Shown in pieces: positions 1-5,136 of a stretch of 5,136 bases of DNA (positions are counted from its first letter, which is position 1; the number at the start of each line of letters is the position of its first letter). This stretch comes from Halobacteriales archaeon. Its GTDB lineage: Archaea > Thermoplasmatota > E2 > JACPAO01 > JAHFTW01. The notes beneath the pieces were generated by a model. The model was not told where the DNA came from. It was given only the letters and a program-made list of their open reading frames with translations, and ran no database searches. The translations under genes and the position numbers were made by a program. The stretch is from positions 1-5,136 of the forward strand of contig JAIVGU010000055.1 in the NCBI GenBank assembly GCA_020201445.1, given 5' to 3'.

Positions 1-35
1 AATCTGTGTTTTAGTGCATCTTTGCCCGTAAATGT

Positions 36-1484
36 CTAGCGTCGGCGGTGGGGTCGTCGAGGGTTCGGGGGCTTTTGATGGAGTCCAATCTTTTGGAGAC
101 GAAGGGAAACCAGCATGACTCCAAGGCCTACGACTGCCACAACAAGGCCCCAATCCACCCGGAAAGAGGCAGGAGGCGAGCTGGGAGATGCCAAGGTGTA
201 CACGGGGATGGTGTGAACTATTTCCGTGTAGCCCGAGTCGCTCTCGACCTGGAGCGTGACCGTGTAAGTTCCAGACTCGCTGTAGCGGTGGACTACAATG
301 GGTTCGGCACTTCCCTCTGTGGTTCCGTCTCCAAAGGTCCATAGCAGCCACTTGCCCTCAACGGAGCTTGCCTTCAGGACAGCAACGAGTCCAACGGTTT
401 CCACCTCGAAATCAGCAGCCGCCTTCACGGGTTCACGAGCGTGAGCCTGGAATGAGACTGTGGCCGCGTTTTCAGCATGTGAGGACCTCATTGGGGACGA
501 AAGGGGACTCATTCGCGGTGGGATGGTCACGCAAGCTTGGTTGCTGCCCGGGCTCTCGCCTGCAGTGCTGAAGGCGGTGATCCAAAAGCACTCTCCTTGG
601 GACTCTGGAGTGGTTTGGGGAACCAGCAGCGCTGTCCAATTGTTGGTCGAACTCCAAGGCATTCCTCCGCCGCGTAGAGGCCCACGGTAAATTCTATACT
701 CGGAAATAGGCGAATCGCCGGGATTGGTTGGCGGCACCCAGTTCAGGGTCACCTCGCCTGATGGAGTCAGGGAAGCAGTCAACCCGGTGGGCGCTCCGGG
801 CGGCTTGGGGATGGGAGTGAGAGTCACGACCGCGACGTCGCTTGGCGGACGCTCGACGCCATTTTGGACGGCGCGAACTGGGTAGTAGTAGGTTCCCGCA
901 GCAAGGCCCTTGTTCCGGAAGGCAGGTTCCGTTGTGGTGGTGATGTAGGACTCGGCGCCGCTTGCCGTTCCCCGGTAGACTTTGTAGGACATGCCGAGCC
1001 CTTCAATGGGCTCGGGAACTTTTTGCCAAGAAAGAAACACGCCATCCTCGGCTGGGAAGACCCAAATGAGGCCTGCCGGTGCCGCAGGGATTGGGGTGGG
1101 AGTTTGGAAGTACATCTTCGCGGATTGACCCACCGGATTTCCCGCCGCATCAAATGCATCCACGCTCCACTGGAAGCGCTGGCCTTTTGGAAGCATGTAT
1201 GGAAGAGTGAAGCTGGTGCCGGTGAGGCCTTGGTAGGTGACTGGGTTTCCGTTGACCAGTTGGAGATCCAGACCATAGCGCACAGCGCCTTGCGCCGGAA
1301 GCCAACTAAAAGTAAGCCCATCCCAAGTGATCATGGGGCCGGGGGCTGAGGATGAGCCAGGGCTTACCGCCAAGATTGGCTGGCTGACGGGAGTGGCCGA
1401 TGCGCTCGAAGCCGCAAGGACAGCCAGATACAACAGGACAGCAAGAAAAATGCCGGCGGAGATGCTTCTGCCTGTCCACCCCAT
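36..1484 (-). CDS. Membrane-anchored surface protein with three fibronectin-III-like domains and one PKD domain
   Basis: Probably an extracellular adhesion, scaffold or ligand-binding protein held in the membrane by its C-terminus; no catalytic motif is visible. Numbered from the longer frame starting at 1550, residues 23-52 form a signal peptide (MGWTGRSISAGIF, a hydrophobic run, then ASSASA). Fibronectin-III-like domains lie at about 72-151, 155-246 and 250-344; the second and third carry the matching strands YKVYRG and EYRIYRG. A PKD domain spans about 375-452, with WTFGDGT at 404-410 and HRYSESGTYTVTL at 421-433. A membrane helix at about 465-483 and a basic tail ending PHRRR follow, so the bulk is outside. 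I prefer the start at 1484 (482 residues) because it begins directly at the signal peptide and the preceding 22 codons have weak third-position GC bias; 1550 is the alternative (504 residues). It is the last gene of the minus-strand unit, 39 or 105 bases after the regulator. Domain calls are by eye. Confidence 0.82.
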   Translation of the reverse strand: MGWTGRSISAGIFLAVLLYLAVLAASSASATPVSQPILAVSPGSSSAPGPMITWDGLTFSWLPAQGAVRYGLDLQLVNGNPVTYQGLTGTSFTLPYMLPKGQRFQWSVDAFDAAGNPVGQSAKMYFQTPTPIPAAPAGLIWVFPAEDGVFLSWQKVPEPIEGLGMSYKVYRGTASGAESYITTTTEPAFRNKGLAAGTYYYPVRAVQNGVERPPSDVAVVTLTPIPKPPGAPTGLTASLTPSGEVTLNWVPPTNPGDSPISEYRIYRGPLRGGGMPWSSTNNWTALLVPQTTPESQGECFWITAFSTAGESPGSNQACVTIPPRMSPLSSPMRSSHAENAATVSFQAHAREPVKAAADFEVETVGLVAVLKASSVEGKWLLWTFGDGTTEGSAEPIVVHRYSESGTYTVTLQVESDSGYTEIVHTIPVYTLASPSSPPASFRVDWGLVVAVVGLGVMLVSLRLQKIGLHQKPPNPRRPHRRR

Positions 1485-1491
1485 GGGGTGG
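1476..1491. repeat. Perfect 16-bp palindrome centred on the surface-protein start codon
   Basis: CCACCCCATGGGGTGG is an exact palindrome whose centre coincides with the preferred ATG (1484-1482, minus strand). In the mRNA it can fold as a CCACC/GGTGG stem with CCATGG in the loop. A competing hairpin, GGGTG-TGCC-CACCC (1499-1486), uses the same CACCC segment. It could modulate translation or be a protein site; chance in GC-rich DNA is also possible. Confidence 0.5.
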
Positions 1492-1589
1492 GCACACCCA
1501 CGACAATGAAAAATGTCTCCCTCACCCTCCAGAATGCGAAAATGCCCCATGCCTGCACCAAACCCGGCACGTCCCGACGAATCTAGCCC

Positions 1590-3104
1590 CTAGGAGCCAA
1601 GCACACAGTATCGCTTAGTACGGCCGACTTTTTGGGCCTCAACAACGCCCCCGCGAACCAGTTGTCCCAGGCGGTACTGGGTGGTGCTGCGGGGCCAACC
1701 CCACGCCTTGCCCTGTGCCAAGGCTTCCTTTTGCATGGCGCCGTGATGCCGCTTGAGCCAGTCCTGCAGCAAACGAAGGCTCGGGTCGCGCATCAACAAG
1801 CTCTGCTGCCAGGATACGTCGTCCACACCCTTGCCCGGAAACAGCCTCACACTCTTGCCGACGACCCTCTTCGTCACCAGCTTGCTTCGTTCCAGGATCA
1901 TCAGGTGGTGCCGCAGGGAGGTGTCGGGGATGGCCGTGGCGGCCCCCAGCTCGCTTCGGTTGATGCCCGGGTGCAGGCGAACGTAGTCGTGGATCAGCCG
2001 GCGGCGTGGTTGCCGCAGGGCCTTGCGCTCCACCAGCCGCGTGAACAGAGCAGCCAAGCCCCACACCCCGATGGCAATCCCAACCGAGCCCACCACAACT
2101 GCCTTCAAGCTAAGGCGGGGCAGGATTCCAGGGTCAACTCTGGCTTCGTCAAGCCGCAGAACTGTTGCATCTCCTGCAACTTGGGTTTCCAGGATGCCCG
2201 GCCGGCTGCCGACGCGCAAGGCTTCGAGAAGGAGATGACCCGTGGCTGACAAGGTGCGATTGGCTGGATCGACGCAGGAACTGCAAGTGGCATGGGCGCC
2301 GGCCAGGCGAATCCAGCCTTGCACGTCCGCGCTGACCAGTGAGCCGCCCGTGACAATCACGAGGCTGTCTCCCCCGGCGTGCAGTTGACCGGATGGGCTT
2401 TCCAGGTGCGAGTAGGAGTAGGTGGTGTCGCTGATGTCGCGCCCCATTGGAAGGGGAACAGTCAACGTGCTTTGCCCGCCACCGTCTGGGCACCAGGACG
2501 ATGTGCAGGAGACCGCTGCCCCGAACCACTCCACGCTCCGGACGTTTTGTGCGTCCAACTCGAAGCCCAAGCGTGCGTCGTTGGACGCGACGCGCAGCAC
2601 GACGGCTTGCCCGTATGGGCACTGGCTGCGAATCCAGACGCCGCGCTCGTTGCTTTCAGTTAGAAAGTCGTTGGCGCAGCCGCGTGCCTTCTTCTCATCG
2701 AGCACGCCAGAGCCGGCCTTCGTGCGCAGGGTCAAGTGTTCAGCTTGCACGAAGAGGCTCGACTGTTGCGCGAACGTTGCCTTGGCCTCAAGACCAGGCT
2801 CAGTGCTCCGCTGGTCCGGGTAGGGGACGGCCGCCGGCGTGGCGTTCATGTAGTAGCCATTCACCCTTGGTTGAGCAAGCGTGTAGTTGGTGTACGACAC
2901 AGAATCGGCGAGGCTGACTTCTGCATGGGCCGGAGTGGTGGCACTGAAAATCAGCAGCGCCCATTCCAGGCCGGTGACATTTGCATCCCCACCCAGTTGG
3001 CTGGGCACGGCGAATTCCAACGAGAACTCGCCTTCAGCCTGGACCATAGGCATCGCAAACAGCATGAGCGCTGCTGCCAACGTCAAGGCAGTGGCGTGCG
3101 GCAT
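1590..3104 (-). CDS. Membrane-spanning sensor/transcription regulator: exported domain, one TM helix, tandem winged helix-turn-helix
   Basis: Predicted one-component regulator that senses something outside the cell and acts on DNA inside. The start at 3104 gives 504 residues and opens on a signal peptide (MPHATALTLAAALMLFAMPM, likely cleaved after VQA at 23). The frame stays open upstream to 3398, but that part is the shadow of the lipoprotein gene and has no exported character. Residues 24-330 form a beta-looking outer domain with six cysteines (143, 162, 200, 205, 274, 277; the last two as CSSC), enough for three disulfides. A membrane helix lies at about 333-354, followed by a basic stretch (RLVERKALRQPRRR). 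The first winged helix is about 366-425 (INRSELGAATAIPDTSLRHH, then LERSKLVTKR and a wing). The second is about 432-502 (LLQDWLKRHHGAMQKEALA, STTQYRLGQLVRGGVVEAQK, wing VGRTKRYCVL). The start overlaps the lipoprotein end by 22 bases, suggesting coupled translation. The architecture is clear; ligand and target are unknown. Confidence 0.88.
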   Translation of the reverse strand: MPHATALTLAAALMLFAMPMVQAEGEFSLEFAVPSQLGGDANVTGLEWALLIFSATTPAHAEVSLADSVSYTNYTLAQPRVNGYYMNATPAAVPYPDQRSTEPGLEAKATFAQQSSLFVQAEHLTLRTKAGSGVLDEKKARGCANDFLTESNERGVWIRSQCPYGQAVVLRVASNDARLGFELDAQNVRSVEWFGAAVSCTSSWCPDGGGQSTLTVPLPMGRDISDTTYSYSHLESPSGQLHAGGDSLVIVTGGSLVSADVQGWIRLAGAHATCSSCVDPANRTLSATGHLLLEALRVGSRPGILETQVAGDATVLRLDEARVDPGILPRLSLKAVVVGSVGIAIGVWGLAALFTRLVERKALRQPRRRLIHDYVRLHPGINRSELGAATAIPDTSLRHHLMILERSKLVTKRVVGKSVRLFPGKGVDDVSWQQSLLMRDPSLRLLQDWLKRHHGAMQKEALAQGKAWGWPRSTTQYRLGQLVRGGVVEAQKVGRTKRYCVLGS

Positions 3105-3982
3105 TGATAGTCCGAGTACCGCTTGATGTGGCCGGACAACTCCAGCTCTTGGAGTTCGCCATGCCCTACGTAGGTTTCTGTGTTCATGGCGGTGGCGTAG
3201 AGCATGGGTGGACGCATGGTTCCGGGGGTGGCAGAGAGCGGAAGCTGTTGCCCCCTTGTGACGAGCATGTTGAGGTTGATGTAGCTCAACATGGTTGAGT
3301 TGAACCAGAACATCCTGTCGGTTAATGGGTCCGCAATCGTCTGCCAGTGAATCCCATAATAGGAGACCTGGCTGGATGGCTGGCCCGGCTGGTTCCATGT
3401 CCAGGTTTGGCTTTCCGTTTCGCCGTTTGCTTGGCGGGTGGTGGAGACATTGAAGTTGGCGTAGAGGACGGGAAGGTCGTAGACGGCCTTGAGGTAGTTG
3501 GCCGCAGCTTCGCTGTCAATCCACAGGCTGTTGAGCATGGCGAGGCTGCCTGTCGCAGCAACCCCATCCAGGGTCGTGCAGTTCCCCTGTGGGTTCAAGT
3601 GCTCGTGGATCTCGAAGAGGAGGTGGATTGGTCGTTCAATGGGGCCCCAGGAGATTCGGTCGCATTCAATCATGCGAAGACCGACGTTGGACCCCATTTG
3701 GAATGTCGGCTCCCAACCAGGCGGGTGGCTGCCGGGAGCCGTGCTCAGTGGGAATGTGAACGCGGTCAACGCATCGCGGCATTTGCTGAAGAAGATGTCC
3801 ACGGGAACTTCAGTTCGGTTCTCTAGCAGGGGAAGCGGAATCTCTACCGTCCCCGTCATGGATGTGGATTGGCTTCCAATCGTGGTGCTGGACGGTGGGC
3901 TGGTGGTCGAGTTGCTGACACAGCCGGCAAACAGAAGCATCAGAAGGGTCAGGCCAACAGCAAAGCGCATGGACACCCCCAT
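3083..3982 (-). CDS. Secreted lipoprotein of unknown function
   Basis: Predicted to be exported and tethered by lipid to the outer face of the membrane. The N-terminus MRFAVGLTLLMLLFAGC carries a lipobox, LFAG then Cys21, followed by a Ser/Thr-rich linker (residues 22-45) typical of lipoproteins. The folded part, about 46-299, has four further cysteines (68, 107, 135, 294), which could form two disulfides, and several N-glycosylation sequons (N24, N55, N134, N178, N228). I recognise no catalytic motif. The middle (GSNVGLRMIECDRISWGPIE) vaguely recalls acetoacetate-decarboxylase-like folds, but that is only an impression. The ATG at 3982 directly follows the upstream gene's stop (TGAATG). A second ATG at 3970 (MRFAV...) sits behind GGGGGTG and gives an equally good signal peptide; the choice changes four residues. 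The coding end overlaps the regulator start by 22 bases, so this protein is a plausible partner or ligand-binding accessory of that sensor. Confidence 0.85.
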   Translation of the reverse strand: MGVSMRFAVGLTLLMLLFAGCVSNSTTSPPSSTTIGSQSTSMTGTVEIPLPLLENRTEVPVDIFFSKCRDALTAFTFPLSTAPGSHPPGWEPTFQMGSNVGLRMIECDRISWGPIERPIHLLFEIHEHLNPQGNCTTLDGVAATGSLAMLNSLWIDSEAAANYLKAVYDLPVLYANFNVSTTRQANGETESQTWTWNQPGQPSSQVSYYGIHWQTIADPLTDRMFWFNSTMLSYINLNMLVTRGQQLPLSATPGTMRPPMLYATAMNTETYVGHGELQELELSGHIKRYSDYQCRTPLP

Positions 3983-4450
3983 TCAACACTGGATAAGGAT
4001 GCCGGGGCCATAGCTGAATGAGCCGTACCAGTTTCCAATATAGGGCGCCCGCATGGGCACCTCTGTACCCGGATAGGCAAAGGTGACTATGATTGGCCAG
4101 CCAGGGTGGGGCTGAACGTAGGGGGTTTCGATGTTGCCGCCTACCCAGTGCGCCGACAGGGTGTAGCACAGGCCGCACGATGCGTGCGTGTAAATGGCGC
4201 AGATGTGGGCCACTGTTGCCGCGTAGGTTCCGTTCTGCGGTGAGTGGGTGGCGTTGACCAACTCGTTGAAGAGGTCTGGGTAGTGCGTGAGATTCTCCAG
4301 CTCGCTGCGGATTTGTTCCGCAATGCCCAAGGCGGTTGCCAGCGCGTCACTTGGAGACGGCGCAGGATCGGCCGCGACCGTGGTAGGCACCGTGAGCCAA
4401 ACAAGCATGAAGGCGGCAACCTGCAGGTGAGCGGCGCGCATGGACATCAT
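3983..4450 (-). CDS. Small secreted cysteine-containing protein of unknown function
   Basis: First gene of the minus-strand unit, 155 residues. A signal peptide covers about 1-26 or 27 (MRAAHLQ, hydrophobic AAFMLVWLTV, cleavage near TTVAA/DPAPS). The mature part begins with a Pro/Ser linker and a probable helix (about 35-66, ALATALGIAEQIRSELENL), followed by a cysteine cluster, C84-x7-C92-x2-C95 (CGLC), and a final cysteine as the last residue (C155). Four cysteines in an exported protein suggest two disulfides; the CxxC might instead be redox-active or bind metal, but no thioredoxin fold is evident. Sequons are at N53, N66 and N73. The C-terminal half is rich in aromatic residues, Pro and Gly (GWPIIVTFAYPG, YIGNWYGSFSYGPG). 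Starts at 4450, 4447 and 4441 are all in frame; 4441 gives the cleanest signal peptide. The stop abuts the lipoprotein ATG. I recognise no family. Confidence 0.72.
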   Translation of the reverse strand: MMSMRAAHLQVAAFMLVWLTVPTTVAADPAPSPSDALATALGIAEQIRSELENLTHYPDLFNELVNATHSPQNGTYAATVAHICAIYTHASCGLCYTLSAHWVGGNIETPYVQPHPGWPIIVTFAYPGTEVPMRAPYIGNWYGSFSYGPGILIQC

Positions 4451-4489
4451 CCAGGACCAGCATTGTCCGTTGGGGCGACGAGGGCAAAG

Positions 4490-4499
4490 GGGTATATGA
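4490..4499 (-). promoter_or_regulatory. Candidate archaeal TATA element for the four-gene minus-strand unit
   Basis: On the minus strand the sequence reads TCATATACCC, the best AT-rich box upstream of the first gene in an otherwise GC-rich stretch. Transcription starting about 25 bases downstream, near 4470, would leave a leader of about 20 bases before the ATG at 4450. The box is a poor match to the full archaeal consensus. The inverted repeat lies just upstream of it, where an archaeal activator would bind. Confidence 0.35.
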
Positions 4500-4515
4500 G
4501 TTGGATAGCAGGTAT

Positions 4516-4549
4516 GTTGGCCTTTCAGACTCGGCAGGGAAAGGCCAAC
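4516..4549. repeat. Perfect 11-bp inverted repeat, candidate operator in the divergent intergenic region
   Basis: GTTGGCCTTTC (4516-4526) and GAAAGGCCAAC (4539-4549) are exact reverse complements separated by 12 bases. The arm centres are 23 bp apart, about two helical turns, which suits a dimeric winged-helix protein or one chain with two DNA-binding domains. It lies about 65 bases upstream of the minus-strand unit, beyond its TATA-like box, and about 120 bases upstream of the plus-strand gene. An RNA hairpin is possible, but there is no T-tract to suggest a terminator. Confidence 0.62.
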
Positions 4550-4606
4550 TTTTGCGGCTAGTCACCTTATCTTGGCCCTCCATTTGCTGCGAACATGCTG
4601 CGATTA

Positions 4607-4624
4607 TGGAGTCCCCGGGGTCCA
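4607..4624. repeat. Imperfect palindrome with CCCCGGGG core upstream of the plus-strand gene
   Basis: An 8-bp palindrome CCCCGGGG (4613-4620) is flanked by TGGA (4607-4610) and TCCA (4621-4624), which pair if a GT at 4611-4612 bulges out. It ends 43 bases before the ATG at 4668 and could be an operator or a leader hairpin. The evidence is weak; such cores arise by chance in GC-rich DNA. Confidence 0.25.
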
Positions 4625-4655
4625 TCCGAATGACCATTGTTCACCCGAGTTTCAT

Positions 4656-4664
4656 GGAGGGTGA
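4656..4664 (+). promoter_or_regulatory. Strong Shine-Dalgarno site for the plus-strand gene
   Basis: GGAGGGTGA is one base longer than the ideal complement (GGAGGTGA) of the prokaryotic 16S rRNA end and stands three bases before the ATG at 4668. It is the clearest ribosome binding site in the window and is the main reason for accepting this gene and its start. Confidence 0.7.
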
Positions 4665-4667
4665 GGC

Positions 4668-5136
4668 ATGAAGCCAGCCGTGAACGCACCCAAGTTGGAG
4701 GACTTGGCGGCCCACTTCCGCAGCAACCTTGCAGAGCGGCCCGTCGACCTCCAAGATACTGCTGACGTCCGGCCATCTCCTTCGCGCATCGGGGACTCCA
4801 TCGAGACGGCCGGCGCGAACGCCCAACTTCCTCTCTGGGAATGCCCCCCATGCAAGGTAGGGTACATCTGGAAGTGTTTAGGGGTCTACGACACCCGCGA
4901 GGACGTTCCTGGCCTTTCGCATGGATTCAAACAAGTGCGGTGTCCCACTGACCTTGAGGAAGGCACAGCCTCCCGTCCACCTAGCTTCGGCGGCAGTTCG
5001 CGCACCGCACAGGGGCCTCGTACATCGGGAGTTCAAGTCAACGGTGGCCGCGGGGTCACGAAACGCTTGCCGAATCATGGCATCGCCCCGCAAGGGGCGG
5101 GGCAGGGCGTCGAGGCAAGCGCGGCTCATGCAGCGG
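4668..5136 (+). CDS. Hypothetical protein with a four-cysteine segment, 3' end beyond the window
   Basis: An open frame of 156 codons plus one base begins at ATG 4668 behind a strong ribosome binding site and has no stop before the window ends, so it is a partial gene. The N-terminus (MKPAVNAPKLEDLAAHFRSN) has no signal peptide and the protein is probably cytoplasmic. Residues 24-55 look disordered. A compact segment follows: WECPPCKVGYIWKC (C59, C62, C70), then C92 in KQVRCP, with H85 between. C-x2-C-x7-C-x21-C could bind zinc, though the spacing matches no family I can name. After about residue 97 the protein becomes rich in Gly, Ser and Arg and less convincing; the +1 frame is also open from 4882, so a frameshift or a different gene there is possible. 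It is transcribed away from the four-gene unit and shares its upstream region, so it could be co-regulated. The N-terminal part shows GC-rich third positions, as expected for coding. Confidence 0.58.
   Translation, partial: MKPAVNAPKLEDLAAHFRSNLAERPVDLQDTADVRPSPSRIGDSIETAGANAQLPLWECPPCKVGYIWKCLGVYDTREDVPGLSHGFKQVRCPTDLEEGTASRPPSFGGSSRTAQGPRTSGVQVNGGRGVTKRLPNHGIAPQGAGQGVEASAAHAA

Noticed and set aside
824..1349. Open frames of about 160 codons on both strands within the fibronectin-domain region
   Set aside because: Their translations show no domain, signal or plausible composition, while the surface-protein frame has repeated FN3 strands there.
1632..2249. 205-codon plus-strand frame opposite the sensor's TM and winged-helix region
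   Set aside because: It is antisense to a region with strong domain content, has no domain of its own and no ribosome binding site; long antisense frames are expected in GC-rich genes.
3105..3398. 98-residue N-terminal extension of the sensor frame up to an ATG at 3398
   Set aside because: It lies wholly inside the lipoprotein gene in another frame, reads as His/Arg-rich shadow sequence, and would bury the clear signal peptide that begins at 3104.
3347..4013. Plus-strand frames of 159 and 171 codons opposite the lipoprotein
   Set aside because: They are shadows of the lipoprotein frame, which has an unmistakable lipobox and signal peptide.
4347..4637. 96-codon minus-strand frame crossing the intergenic region and the start of the small secreted gene
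   Set aside because: It overlaps the inverted repeat, the TATA-like box and the signal-peptide region in another frame and has no ribosome binding site or domain. Its internal ATG (4463) is 13 bases before the preferred start and out of frame.
4451..4667. tRNA, CRISPR, insertion-sequence end or terminator in the divergent region
   Set aside because: No cloverleaf, no repeated units with spacers, no transposase remnants or target duplications, and no T-tract after the inverted repeat.
4878..5129. 83-codon minus-strand frame opposite the plus-strand gene
   Set aside because: No ribosome binding site and an implausible composition; the opposite strand has the strong Shine-Dalgarno site and better coding bias in its first part.

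Overview
The window looks archaeal, most likely a GC-rich euryarchaeon of the Thermoplasmatota type. This is inferred from three things: a regulator that joins an exported domain, one membrane helix and tandem winged helices in one chain; a PKD/fibronectin surface protein; and a GGAGGGTGA ribosome binding site plus a TATA-like element with no clear bacterial promoter. No marker gene is present, so the lineage remains an inference.

Layout. Four genes lie head to tail on the minus strand and look like one transcription unit, read from 4450 down to 36. The order is (A) a small secreted cysteine-containing protein, 4450-3983; (B) a lipoprotein of unknown function, 3982-3083; (C) a membrane-spanning sensor/regulator, 3104-1590; and (D) a surface protein with three fibronectin-III-like domains, a PKD domain and a C-terminal membrane anchor, start at 1484 or 1550, end at 36. 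Spacing is tight: the A stop abuts the B start, B and C overlap by 22 bases, and C and D are 39 or 105 bases apart depending on the D start. A fifth gene (E) starts at 4668 on the plus strand behind a strong ribosome binding site, has a four-cysteine segment, and runs off the right end.

The 217-base divergent region between A and E (4451-4667) holds a perfect 11-bp inverted repeat with a 12-base spacer (4516-4549). It sits just upstream of a TATA-like element for the A-D unit. A third TTGGCC copy lies at 4572-4577, and a CCCCGGGG-centred near-palindrome at 4607-4624. Bases 1-35, beyond the D stop, show nothing recognisable.

How the parts may work together (inference). A, B, the outer domain of C and most of D are all predicted to face outside the cytoplasm, while only C carries DNA-binding domains. 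The unit therefore looks like a cell-surface sensing or adhesion module in which C carries an outside signal straight to DNA, possibly to the inverted repeat upstream of its own unit. No gene here could be given a precise biochemical function. The large minus-strand reading frames are supported by domain content; most other long open frames are high-GC shadows.
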